Source of the DNA: Russula earlei
Taxonomy: Eukaryota > Basidiomycota > Agaricomycetes > Russulales > Russulaceae
Length of the DNA stretch: 42,590 bases
Assembly: GCA_025769875.1 (NCBI GenBank)
Contig: JAGFNK010000445.1
Coordinates: 1-42,590, forward strand
Reading direction: 5' to 3'
Shown: positions 1-9,867 of the stretch, piece by piece
Position numbering within the stretch: the first letter of the stretch is position 1
Layout of the letters: each line of letters opens with the position of its first letter
The notes under the pieces: model-generated
Told to the model about the DNA's origin: nothing
What the model saw: the letters and a program-made list of their open reading frames with translations, nothing else
The model's database searches: none
Position numbers and translations under genes: made by a program

Positions 1-2024
1 GGTGTTGCCATGCATTGGAATGCGGGCACAGTGCAGGGAAGCAGGAGGGAGGAGTGTGCTTGCGTTGTGTGTCAAATGTGTTGTCACAACGTGGTGTTGC
101 CAGGCATCGGCCATGTTGCTGATATTGGTGCTGCTGCTGCTGTTGTTGTTGTTGATCCTGGTGCTGCTGTCATGGCAGAGGCTGAGGCGTGGTCATTTGA
201 GGCAATAGGGTGGCAAGAGGCAAGGGCATAGGCGATGGCGTTATGGAAAGGCGTGAGTGTTTGAGGGGGTGACTTGCGTGTTGCTCGTGCTGTCATCTTG
301 TGGGTGCGGCAACAAGGTCTTCACCACTGCAGGTGATGGCAGCACTCGTGGGTGAGGTTGTACATATGGATGGGGATGTGGTGGAAGGGGAGGAGTGGTG
401 CAGCATGGTGCTTGCATTGGCGACTTCTCCTGTGGCAACATCATGGTGGTGGCTGGTGATCTTTCTGCGGGGCGATGTCGAGGTAATGATGGGCGATGCT
501 GGACGTGTGGGAACTGCAGGGACAATGGGAGCTGGCAATGTGAAGGCGTGACATTTCGGCAACTGTACCCGCTGTTACGGGGCAGGGTGGGGAACGTGGT
601 GGCGTGGGTTTTGCCTGGAGTCACATAGAAGCGCGGCTGTGTGCGCGCATACATTGGGCAGCAGAGAGGTGATGTCGTGCTGGGCAGGAGAGCGGGTAAA
701 TGCGTGCATGCACCAAGGGGGTCCAGGGGGCGTGATCCATTTGTTGTGAAGGGAATTAGGATGTTCACATCCTCAGAAAGTGCTGAAGAGTGTCCTGCCA
801 GTGAGAAGGGACAAGCGCGACATGTCCAGAGCGACGTTGCTCAGAGGTGCCTTGGACTCCGATGTTGAGGAAGCAAGAAGTAGACCTGTCTCTTCAAAGG
901 TCTCCCAGATTGCTGTCATTTGATACAAATCATCCTGCTTCCTGTTGAGGTTGCCTCCAGGAGAGACCTGGGTGATACGGACTGGGGTGGGATCAGCCAA
1001 AGGTACACACACAATGTCACCACCACTTGGATAAGCAATACATAGATTCAAATAGCATGAGAATGTGCGAGTAAGCACTCCAAGTGCTAGCATGCACAAG
1101 CAAAAATCCGGAACCGTGATTGTGAATACAAGACTACAGATAGGATAACAAGAGAGAGACAAGTGATCCAACTTATTCCTACATAGGTCTCCTGGTGCTT
1201 TTCTTATAGCTCGTCCCTTCTCACCGTCAGGACACTCTTCGGCACTTTCTGAGGATGTGAACATCCTACTTCCCTTCACAACAAATGGATCACACCCCCT
1301 GGACCCCCTTGGTGCATGCACGCATTTACCCACTCTCCTGCCCGGCACGACATCACCTCTCTGCTGCCCAATGTATGTGCGCACACAGCCACACTTCTAT
1401 GTGACTCCAGGCAAAACCCATGCCACCACGTTCCCCACCCTGCCCTGTAACAGCAGGTACAGTTGCCAAAATGTCACGCCTTCACATTGCCTGCTCCCAT
1501 CATCCCTGCAGTTCCTACACGTCCAGCATCGCCCATCATTACCTCGACATCGCCCCGCAGAAAGATCACCAGCCACCACCATGATGTCGCCACAGGAGAA
1601 GTCGCCAATGCAAGCACCACGCTGCACCACTCCTCCCCTTCCACCGCATCCCCATCCATATGTACAACCTCACCCATGAGCGCTGCCATCACCTGCAGTG
1701 GTGAAGACCTTGTTGCCGCACCCACAAGATGACAGCACGAGCAACATGCAAGTCACCCCCTCAGACACTCACGCCTTTCCATAATGCCATTGCCTATGCC
1801 CTTGCCTCTTGCCACCCCATTGCCTCAAATGACCATGCCTCAGCCTCTGCCATGACAGCAGCACCAGGATCAACAACAACAACAGCAGCAGCAGCACCAA
1901 TATCAGCAACATGGCCGATGCCTGGCAACACCACGTTGTGACAACACATTTGACACACAACGCAAGCACACTCCTCCCTCCTGCTTCCCTGCACTGTGCC
2001 CGCATTCCAATGCATGGCAACACC
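1..2024. repeat. Long inverted repeat (foldback), arms 1-815 and 1210-2024
   Basis: The sequence from 1 to about 815 reappears as its reverse complement from about 2024 back to about 1210, with only scattered substitutions over some 815 bases. The spacer 816-1209 is single copy. Both arms carry the same CTG/TTG (CAG/CAA) microsatellite, at about 130-170 and 1865-1900, which creates Leu-rich or Gln-rich spurious frames. The left arm reaches the window edge, so the true outer ends are not visible. I see no transposase in the arms. It could be a foldback element or a palindromic duplication. A transcript through it would fold into a very long hairpin (inference). Confidence 0.9.
820..1100 (-). 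pseudogene. Nudix hydrolase (NUDT19-like) fragment in the spacer of the inverted repeat
   Basis: Read on the minus strand, the spacer encodes PGGNLNRKQDD, then AIWETFEETGLLLA. This resembles the Nudix box of the NUDT19 type (PGG, an insertion, then REAFEEAG). Nudix enzymes hydrolyse nucleoside diphosphates linked to another group and use the REXXEE glutamates to hold metal. Here the glutamates remain but the Arg that opens the motif is Trp, a change that CGG to TGG would give. The frame runs from about 1384 to 773 and passes into both arms, so it is only a fragment: the N-terminal half of the domain and most of the C-terminus are missing. It was probably captured when the foldback formed or inserted. 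Confidence is moderate because only the box is diagnostic. Confidence 0.6.
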
Positions 2025-2340
2025 TCAGAACGTGCACACCCCCCTTTGCGACAATGAGACCATGCACGCACAAGGCCGAAGACTCACTGAAGAAGCTACA
2101 CGCACATGTACCCGTGCCGATGCCTATTGCTGCCTCGATGCATGCCTCATGTCATCATTTCAATTTTGTCTCTTTCACTCTTCCCTCAGTCCTTGTCCAG
2201 CCCCATGAACTTAAGTGTGCCCTTCTCATGTGGTACAGTTGTAATAGTCATATCATATCATGGATGGATTCAGCTGTAGGGATAATGTAATATTATCATG
2301 CTTGGGGTTGGCACCCCAAAACGTGAACATCCAACAAGTG
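2025..2340. other. No gene recognised
   Basis: Short frames here have no protein-like character. The stretch joins the end of the inverted repeat to the first tandem unit. It contains a modest purine/pyrimidine-mixed sequence without introns or motifs I can identify. Confidence 0.5.
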
Positions 2341-2650
2341 AAACATCTAGCTACAGTACATGAGGTTCCACTGTCCAAGTTTCAAGACAATCCATTGAGA
2401 AATGGTTGAGACATGGCAGTACAAAATTTTGCATGCAGCTTGGCACCCAAAAATTGAAACTTCAAAAACTGAATATTAGGCTCCCATATTTTCGCTGCAC
2501 CTAGATACAGTATATAAGGTCCCACTGTCCACGTTTCAAGGCAATCTATTGAGAAATGGTTGAGATATGGCAGATCAAAATTTCAAACTCAGATCACACC
2601 CAAAAACTGAAACTTCAAAAACTAAGAATCAGACCCCAACTCTTGGGCTG
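2341..2650. repeat. Tandem array of about 154-base units, left part
   Basis: Units start near 2341 and 2494, and a third starts at 2647 just before the retrotransposon. Each reads roughly GCTGCACCTAGATACAGTA, then 'ccactgtc..agtttcaaggcaatc', 'gagaaatggttgagatatggcag', and an A-rich 'aacttcaaaaactgaatattagg' segment. Spacing is 153-154 bases. The array continues at 10503, after the retrotransposon, so it was the insertion target. No coding content. Confidence 0.85.
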
Positions 2651-3284
2651 TGTTACGGCGTCGCGGCCGTAAGAGCGTTAGCTCAGAGTTCAGTGGGGCC
2701 AAGTCCCTGTGACTTGGTTCAAGGGTTCAGTGGGGCCGGCTCAAAGAGACCAGGTCAAAGGTTTAGCGTCCCAAGGCTGAGTCAAACAATGACTCAGTCC
2801 GCAGACAGAGTTGATCTTCTGGTTTCACAGAAGAGGAGGATGATGAGAGAGAGGCAGAGGAGGAAGAGGAACACAAGGGTTCCTTGAGATGTACTCAGGT
2901 CAAGCAAGATAAAAGCCAGCACAACGCAAGTTGTGATTGAGGGACAGTACAGGGCAAAGGGATGCAACAGGAAATGGGACAAAGCTAAGCTTGGGGCATT
3001 CCCCAGCTTCTACAGGTGCTTAAATACTGTATGTAGCGAGGCTGTACAGTACTATAAGCAGAACAATAGATAAAGGTGAGCCAATAGCAAAGATAACTCA
3101 GCAATAGGTGAAACATAATAAGTGAAACACAATAGGTAAAACACAATAGGTGAAACACAATAGACGAAACAGTAAGGGACCATCAACATCAAGGGACGAG
3201 ATGGTAACCAAGGGAAAGAGGGTGGTAAGGGGGAACAATAACAAGAGAATAATGGGCAAACCGACAAGGAGGTAAATTACAACA
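2651..3284 (-). repeat. 3' LTR of the chromovirus
   Basis: This 634-base LTR begins TGTTACGGCG and ends TTACAACA as read on the plus strand. It keeps the three CG sites that are TG or CA in the other LTR. It contains short tandem copies of an 'aataggtgaaacac' motif at about 3105-3170 and an inverted repeat CCAAGTC/GACTTGG near 2699-2716. In sense orientation it starts after the purine tract at about 3285-3297. Confidence 0.97.
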
Positions 3285-3297
3285 TCATGCCCCCTTC
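3285..3297 (-). other. Polypurine tract of the chromovirus
   Basis: On the minus strand the bases before the 3' LTR read GAAGGGGGCATGA. A purine run of this kind directly before the 3' LTR is where plus-strand DNA synthesis is primed in LTR retroelements. The position fits; the exact cleavage site is inference. Confidence 0.6.
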
Positions 3298-3314
3298 ACG
3301 CTTAGTTCTCCGAA

Positions 3315-4675
3315 CTAATCGGTTTCAGGGCCCGACTCATGGAGTTCATCGTTTTCGACTTCTGGCCATGTGCTCTGGGGCCCCGTTGCTCTGGGACAGA
3401 AGCCTCTGTAGCTCCGATGGGTCCTCCTAAGGATGCAATCTGCCTGTCCGCTACAGTTGGTGTGGGGTCTATTGCAATCCTTGTTCCAGTGCCCTCTGGT
3501 GCTGCAATGTTTGCAGATGTGTTGTCGCTTCTGGAGTTGATGTCGTTGTGCCTTGGTCATACGTGCAGGGGTGAGAGGAGTGTTGGGGGTACTAGTGTCA
3601 TCGGAATACATCTGAGGGAAGTGGGAGGGTGAGCCCATAGGGGCATCGTTCTGGGATTGGTCAATGACACGAGGGAGGTATTCGAGGGGGGGGGTCAGGG
3701 AAAGGGGAGGGCGAGGGGTAGTGGAGGAGAGGAAGGAGTGGACGGTTCTTTTGATTCCTCAATTTTGTCGTAACTCCCTGCCAGTGAATAATAAGGTCCA
3801 GTATCGCGGGTGAGACCCCCATCAGACATCAGGTTGTCGAGCTGGTGACGGACTCGGACGGAAGTATTGTTGGCCTGAAGGCAACTGCGGATGGCGGTGG
3901 TTTCTTTAGTATGAGCCTGGATCTCGTGAAGTCGATCAGCAAGTTGTCCTTGAAGGACGCTTAAGGCTCCTTGGATGGAGGCACGCTTGCCCTCCAAGAC
4001 TTTTAACTGAAAGGAGGTGGTGCGGAGACGGTAGACATCAGCAAGGGCACCAGGGTCATGAAGGTTCTCGAGGGCCTGGGCGGCGTCAAAGTGAAAAGGA
4101 TGGTCCTCGATTAGGAGGCAGAGGTCAGAGGCGGTCATGAAAGGGTGGGGGGCAGAGACCATGGGTCGGGCGATGAGCTTTTCTCCATATGTGGGTTCCC
4201 CTCGACCCATAGTTCCTAGAAGCATGGGCTCGTTGTTATAAAGGGCGACGCGTAAGTACGGTAGAAGGCGTTTTCGTCCATTAACGTGAATGTAGAAAGG
4301 GGGAACATGCGTGTAAGGTTCGTAAACAAACCAAGGGGGGTCAGGGTGAGTGGGGTCCACTTCGGTCGGGGTGGGTGAAGGGGTTCCTTCGCGGATGGCA
4401 AGCGGGTTAAGGGTGGCGGCAAGGTCCTGGAGTTTGGTTTCTTCTGAGACGATGAGGGTGCGTTGGTCAATGATGTGTTGGATGACCTCGGGCGAGAGGG
4501 GTTCTTGTTTGATGGTGGGGGAGGGAGTGAGAACAGGTAGAGGAGATGAGTTGGGAGCAGGAGACGACATGGGAGTATTGTAAGTGGAGGTAGCGTGTTC
4601 GTGATGCCAGGCTGACCACTCTGAAGGAAGGGGGGTATTTATGGAGGCTGAGCGTATAATGTGGTTCCATACCAA
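3315..4675 (-). CDS. Accessory ORF downstream of pol, with C-terminal CCHC zinc knuckle
   Basis: Between pol and the 3' LTR lie two overlapping open stretches: 4675-3695 (about 326 codons) and a frame ending at 3315. The first has a Pro/Ser-rich start, a globular-looking middle (about residues 110-215) and a helical segment rich in Leu/Gln/Glu (about 220-290). The second carries a CX2CX4HX4C knuckle, CKHCSTRGHWNKDC, at about 3472-3520, and then more Cys/His residues. They join across a run of nine C at 3687-3695 (sense), where a one-base slip would fuse them. The first stretch has no ATG and lies in the pol frame right after the pol TGA at 4694-4696. It may therefore be a C-terminal part of the polyprotein, or a separate protein in the env position. 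Function unknown; the knuckle suggests nucleic-acid binding. Confidence 0.6.
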
Positions 4676-4693
4676 ATCTGTAAGTACTGCTCT

Positions 4694-7600
4694 TCATATG
4701 GATAAATGAAATTCTGAGAAACAGGGGTCCATCATGAGAAGTTGAAAGCCATGGAAGTCGCCAGGGGAGAGAATCCCAGAAAAAAGTTGTTCCCTGGCGG
4801 CTATGTTAAAGATGGTATGCCCGCAGTCAGGGATAGTGGAGTCATTAACTGAATAAGAAGGGGGGTTACAGGAGTTAATTCGGGGGAGTAGGGTACGTTG
4901 TTGTATCGTAAGGTTTGAGAACTGGTCCTCTAGGTCATCTAGACTTTCGTCTGAGTGACGTGACTCTGTGGGGTCAAGGTCAATGGAAGACATGGTACGG
5001 AGTTTGGTGGGTTGTTGTAGGTGAAACATGGTGATAGCATCTTGGGCGTTTTTAAGGTTTAAAAGGGGCTCCCATGTATCTTCTGCTGTGGAGTACCCTT
5101 TCCATTGGACCCTGTACTGAAGACGGCCCCTGTGGATATGTTGAGCGGTGATTTTCTCAACTTCATATTCTCCCAAGATAAGGTCAGGTGGTGGTTCGGG
5201 AAAATTTGGTCCGTGTTCGGTTGTTTCTGTGACTGGGGATAGGAGGGAAGCGTGAAACACGTTATGGATCTTCCATTGGGGGGGAAGTTGTAGTTGATAG
5301 GCAACGTGGGAGATTCTCTTGGTGATGGTAAAGGGTCCGAACCGTTTGGGGCGGAACTTATGAAACTGATGAGGGGTTTTTAGGTTAGTGCCTTCTAGCC
5401 AAACCTTTTGTCCTTCTTCGAAACCCTTGAACTTAGTTTCTTTGATCCAGTTGTTTTGTGTTCTTCTCATTGTTTCTTGTCCCGATTCCCTCATATCTTT
5501 TAGCGCTTGGAGTCGTTCTTGGATTCCGGGGAACTTGGACTTGAGTTGGGTGCCAAGTCCTTGAGGGTTAAAGCCGATGAGGAGTTTGTATGGGGTCTTT
5601 TTAGTGGTAGTAGACTTGTGGGCGTTGAAATGATATTGGGCTATGGGGAGCCAGTGCACCCATTCTTCTTGTTTCTCTCCTGTGTAGATGCGCAGGTACA
5701 TTTCCAGGGTCTGATTGGTTCTTTCTGACTGTCCATCAGTTTGGGGGTGATATGCCATGCTTAGGTTTTGGTTGATTCCAAGGATTCGGGAGACTTCTTG
5801 AAACAGGTTGGAGGTGAAACGAGAGTCGTGGTCGGAGATGATTTTGGAGGGAACTCCAGTCCATGGGAAAGCGTACCATAAGAATAGTTTCGCCATCTGT
5901 AAGGTTCCCATATCTTTATGGCAGGGTATAAATATGGCCGCTTTAGTGGAGTCATGGTCAGTAATGGTCATGATGGCATTGTTTCCTTCTGATGGTGGGA
6001 GGTCGACGATCCAATCAATGGCTATGGTCTGGAAGGGTTTCTGAAACTCTGGGGGAATGGGGTAAATTGGGGGACGAGTTGGGTGTGTAGAGGATTTGTT
6101 GGCCTGACAGGTGGCGCAACCCCGAATGTAGTCCCGGACAAAATAGGCCATTTTTGGCCACCAGAAGGATTCCTGAATTGAATACAGAGTTCGGGCATTT
6201 CCTGTATGTCCTCCGAGGATACTATCGTGGTAAGTGTGTAAGATCTTTCGTAAGAGGGGTTCTTGATATGGTACCACCAGTTTCCCGTCTTTGAATAGTG
6301 CACCTTCTTCTTCTTGAAGGCCATGTTTGACCTTCCACATGAGGAGATCTGATCTTTGGTTTTTTTGTTCTGTTAGGACTTGGGTGTAGAGGTCCTCAGT
6401 GTGAAGCGTGCGGATAAAAAGTTTATCAGGGAGTGCCATGACGTTTTGGTTGTCCCCAGATCCGTCATTATGGTCGGGTCGTCATGAGAGGGCATCTGCG
6501 CGATTTGAGGTTCCAGGTTTGTGGTGGATTTCAAAGTGGTAATCTGCCAATGTGGAGATATAACCCACAATCCTTTGATTAATTTTATGGGGGAGTCGAT
6601 AATGGGCGAGGTTAGCATGATCGGTAAAGATCTTGATGGGGTGCTTTGTTCCAACTAATAGGTACCGCCAGTGTTGAAGCGTGAGGATTAGGGCCAGGAA
6701 CTCCCTATCCCAAACCGGGTAGTTTCTTTCTGCTTCATTGAATGTGTGTGACATATTCCCAATCATCTTTCTTTTTCCTCTTGGATCCTTTTGGAAGAGA
6801 ATTGCTCCAGTGGCGAACTGTGAGGCGTCAGTTTCTAGTTCATATGGTAGGTCTGGGCTGGCAGTGTAAAGTTCAGGGTCATCACAGACTGCAGATATCA
6901 AGGTTTCCAGGGCGGTAGTTGCTTCAGGGGTCCAGTTGAAGGGGGTTCCCTTCTTGATGGTGGAAAAAATGGGGCGAGCGATTTTGGCAAAGTCTTGGAT
7001 AAATGGTCGTTGGTAATTGAGGGCCCCCATGATCTGTTGTACCTGTTTCAGGTTATTCGGGGGTCTCGGCCAATTTTTAAGGCCATCCATTTTGACTAGG
7101 TCAATCTTGAGGGTGCCTTGGTTGATTTGGAAACCCAAGAAGTCGATTTCTTGTTGTTCAAAAGCACATTTTGATGCCTTTAAAAAATAGGAGTCTCTTT
7201 CGAGCAAGTCAAGGAACTCATGTGTGATTTGCTGGTGAAGGTGTTCTTCCCCCAGACCTGTGGCTATTGCCACGTCGTCTAGGTAGTTACAAGTGTTTTC
7301 CGGGTATTTGAGAAGCCAAGGTCGGAGGGTATGATTCATTGCTCATTGGAAGGCTGCTGGGGCGTTGGTGAAGCCAAAGCCCATTACCATGGGGACAAAT
7401 GTGCCAAACTGGGTTTTGAAGGCCCCCTTGTGCCGGTCTTCCGGATGGATCAGAATGTTATTATAACCAGCCCTGACATCAAATTTGCTAAAGGTGGTTT
7501 TGCCCCTCAGGCGGTGTAGTTGTTCTTCCATGTTTGGCAGGGCATGGTAATCTGGGATGGTGGCGTTATTGAGTTTTCGGTAGTCCACTACCATTCTTGG

Positions 7601-8386
7601 GGCAGTACCGTCTTTCTTCTGAACAAAGAAGACAGGGGATACAAAATCTGAAATGCTGTCTTTGATGAAACCCTTGGCCAGGTCTTCTTGTATTTGTCTT
7701 GATAGCTCTTGTTTTTCGTTCTGGGGGAGTGGGTAAGTTCGGCAATCAAGGAATTTGGGGGCATCTGGTTTCAGGGTGATTCTGAAGTCGAGTTCTCCTT
7801 GACTGGGTGGGAGTCGTCTGGCTGCTTCTTCCGAGAAAACCTTCTGATGTCGTAAGTATTCCGGGGGGATGGTGGTTGTTCTTATCTGTGCAAATCGGAT
7901 TTTTGGTGGGTTTGCTATGGATACAGGGGTGAGAAGAACCCCTAGGTGGTTTCTTAGGCGACCAGTGCTCCAATTGATGAGGGGATTTATTGCCTTCAAA
8001 AAGGGGTATCCAAGGATCATTCTATCTTCTCCCAAGTTGGTAACATAGAAGGTGAGAAGTCGGGTGGTGGGTCTGTGACGTACGGTCATGTGGGCGTAAT
8101 GGGTTAGTGCTCCTCCTTGGTTGTTGGTACCGTCCACATTAATAATGGGTCTGGGGGTTCTGAGGGTTCGGAGTGGGATTTGTAATTTTTCCACAATTCC
8201 TTGGCTGATGAAGTTTTCTGTTGCTCCGCTGTCTAGGAGCACTTGGCCAGTCTTTCCATTTGTTGTGATCATAAAGGGTACTTTCATTGAGTTTTCCTTA
8301 TGTTGGACAATGGTATCTATTTGGGCCTTAGTACCAACTGTTGTACCTTGGCCTAGAGAAAATCCTCTTTGAGGATGAGGTCCCAA
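4694..8386 (-). pseudogene. pol: Pol polyprotein (protease-RT-RNase H-integrase-chromodomain), interrupted by stops
   Basis: One continuous minus-strand frame overlaps the end of gag, in the -1 frame relative to it. Protease has LLDSGATENF (about 8230). Reverse transcriptase has FSKFDVRAGYNN and the catalytic YLDD (about 7280). RNase H has ETDASQFATGAIL (about 6830). Integrase has an HHCC finger ending CATC and a D, D, E triad within AIDWIVDLP, ISDHDSRFTS and DGQSERTNQ. A GPF motif follows, then a chromodomain (YEVEKITAQHI to WKGYSTAEDTWEP, about 5170-5060). The frame is cut by TGA at 7343-7345 (after AAFQ) and at 6482-6484 (after RADALS, before RPDH). Related elements commonly have Arg at both places, so CGA to TGA is the simplest cause. 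The final TGA at 4694 may be a third case. It probably cannot give a full-length polyprotein. Confidence 0.95.
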
Positions 8387-9381
8387 AGCTTGGCTCTATC
8401 CTCCGCTGGTAAAGTTTTCATGTGGGCCACCATAGTGGAGGCTTCTTCCTCCTTTGGTGGTTCTGGGGTTGGTTCAGTAGTACGTGCTTTGGAGGTAGTG
8501 GGGGCAGTATTCTTGGGGCACTCCCGGCTAAGGTGGCCTTTCTCTCGGCAGCGGAAGCAACGTCCTTCTTTTGCCAATTGTTTCCTTTCTTCTTCAGTGA
8601 GCTTTTTGAAGTTGGACTTGGCGGCGTCCACTTGCATTCGATCAGGATGATGGGACCTGTGTTCCGAGGGGGAGTGTGTGGTCTTCCCTTTAAGTTTCTC
8701 TCTGATGGTGATGAAACATCGATGCTGTCTTCTGGCCTCCTCCTTCCATTCTTGAAGAGTGGTAGGCCAGATGTCCCTGTTTAAGATTGCGCGGTAGAGT
8801 CCGACTTTCAGACCATTTTTGAAACTTTCAATAGCAATGACGTCCATTTCTGGCCATCCTGTTTTGTTTAGGAGCTGCTCGAAGGTGGAGATGTAATCAT
8901 CTAGGGACTCCTTCATTGTGTGTTTGGCAAGAGCTGCTTGGGCATCTTCTTTCTCCACAGTGTTGGTGAATTTGAACATGAAGTCCGTGACAAAGTCATT
9001 CCATAATGCTTCATCCATCCTATTGATGGGGTTTTGGGTCCTGGTTACTTTTTCCCTAAGTGCAGTTGCTTGTGAGTTAACCCATTCTTCGACCTTTTCT
9101 CCTTGAACATAGGAGAGGGCTAGCATCATTTGTTTGAAAGGGGAAATCATAACTGCTTTGTTGTCATTAAGGCCCCAGTACAAGTTAAATTCCATGATGA
9201 ATCGTTTAGTTTTGTTCCTCTCCCCTGTGAAGGCGGTGGGTTCTTTGCCACTGAGGGACCCATTAGTGCCTGGGGCAGCTGCTTGGGGTGGAACGACGAC
9301 TGGGGGGGCCTGGGCGGCCATCTGAGGGGCCTGAGCGGCCATCTGGGGGGGTTGTACAGCGACTTGGGGTTGGGCTGCCAT
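8353..9381 (-). CDS. gag: Gag protein with CCHC zinc knuckle
   Basis: From the first ATG (9381) this is 342 residues. It has an N-terminal repeat of Ala/Gln/Pro (MAAQAPQ-like units), the capsid-type region (FTGERNKTKRFIMEFNLYW through KEEARRQ), and a single zinc knuckle CFRCREKGHLSREC at about 8518-8560, which binds the RNA during packaging. It ends in an acidic tail. The same frame stays open upstream from 9381 to about 9894 with protein-like sequence (for example PPNRWVHIQPRPSP and RRAQLYTHLDLELLRNSLG) but has no ATG. The real product may thus be some 150 residues longer and start at a non-AUG codon or after splicing. Gag ends at 8353 and overlaps the pol frame by about 30 bases, so a -1 frameshift could make Gag-Pol. 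Confidence 0.9.
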   Translation of the reverse strand: MAAQPQVAVQPPQMAAQAPQMAAQAPPVVVPPQAAAPGTNGSLSGKEPTAFTGERNKTKRFIMEFNLYWGLNDNKAVMISPFKQMMLALSYVQGEKVEEWVNSQATALREKVTRTQNPINRMDEALWNDFVTDFMFKFTNTVEKEDAQAALAKHTMKESLDDYISTFEQLLNKTGWPEMDVIAIESFKNGLKVGLYRAILNRDIWPTTLQEWKEEARRQHRCFITIREKLKGKTTHSPSEHRSHHPDRMQVDAAKSNFKKLTEEERKQLAKEGRCFRCREKGHLSRECPKNTAPTTSKARTTEPTPEPPKEEEASTMVAHMKTLPAEDRAKLWDLILKEDFL

Positions 9382-9855
9382 ATTAGGTGCAGGGAGGTTC
9401 TGTGGTTCGATTTCTAGAGTTTCAATGGGTTCTTGGTTTCCAAGGGGGTCCTCTGGTTCTAAAGCAGGGGATTCAAAGGGTGTCTGAGTTTTGACAGTGT
9501 TTTCTGGTTCAGGGGGGTTGCCTTCTATAGAAGAGGCTTCTGATTCTGACAGTGGTTCATAGAGAGGGTCGTTTTCCCTCCAGTAGCCTAATCCAAGGCT
9601 ATTTCTGAGGAGTTCTAGGTCTAGATGAGTGTAGAGTTGTGCTCTTCTAAGTCGTAGTTCGAACCAACGATTGTTGATGAATTCAACTGGTAGTTCTTCG
9701 TTGTTCTCGACGGTGACGTAGCAGAGGAAAGTGTGAAAACTATCCCAAGTGGCAGCTCCTACAACGTGTTCGGGAAGGTCTGGGGATGGTCTGGGTTGTA
9801 TGTGGACCCAACGGTTTGGTGGTAATTCAAGGTTGATCTCCAGAATGGAGTAAGA

Positions 9856-9866
9856 AAGCTTAGCTT
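9856..9866 (-). promoter_or_regulatory. Candidate self-primer binding site of the chromovirus
   Basis: One base inside the 5' LTR the sense strand reads AAGCTAAGCTT. This is the exact reverse complement of AAGCTTAGCTT, found in the LTR at 10209-10199, 34 bases downstream of the TATA-like TATTTAAG, where the mRNA should start. No match to a tRNA 3' end (TGG...) lies at the junction. This is the arrangement known from Tf1, where the mRNA 5' end folds back to prime reverse transcription. Confidence 0.75.
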
Positions 9867-9867
9867 G

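Noticed and set aside
2..208. Leu-rich frame that looks like a membrane protein
   Set aside because: The Leu run comes from the CTG/TTG microsatellite in the inverted-repeat arm; the frame begins at GTG and has no support on either side.
773..1384. 203-codon frame across spacer and arm as one intact gene
   Set aside because: Only the Nudix box part is protein-like; the rest reads through the repeat arm, whose mirror copy gives an equally long nonsense frame.
5507..9417. Plus-strand frames over the chromovirus
   Set aside because: They are antisense shadows of gag and pol without any domain.
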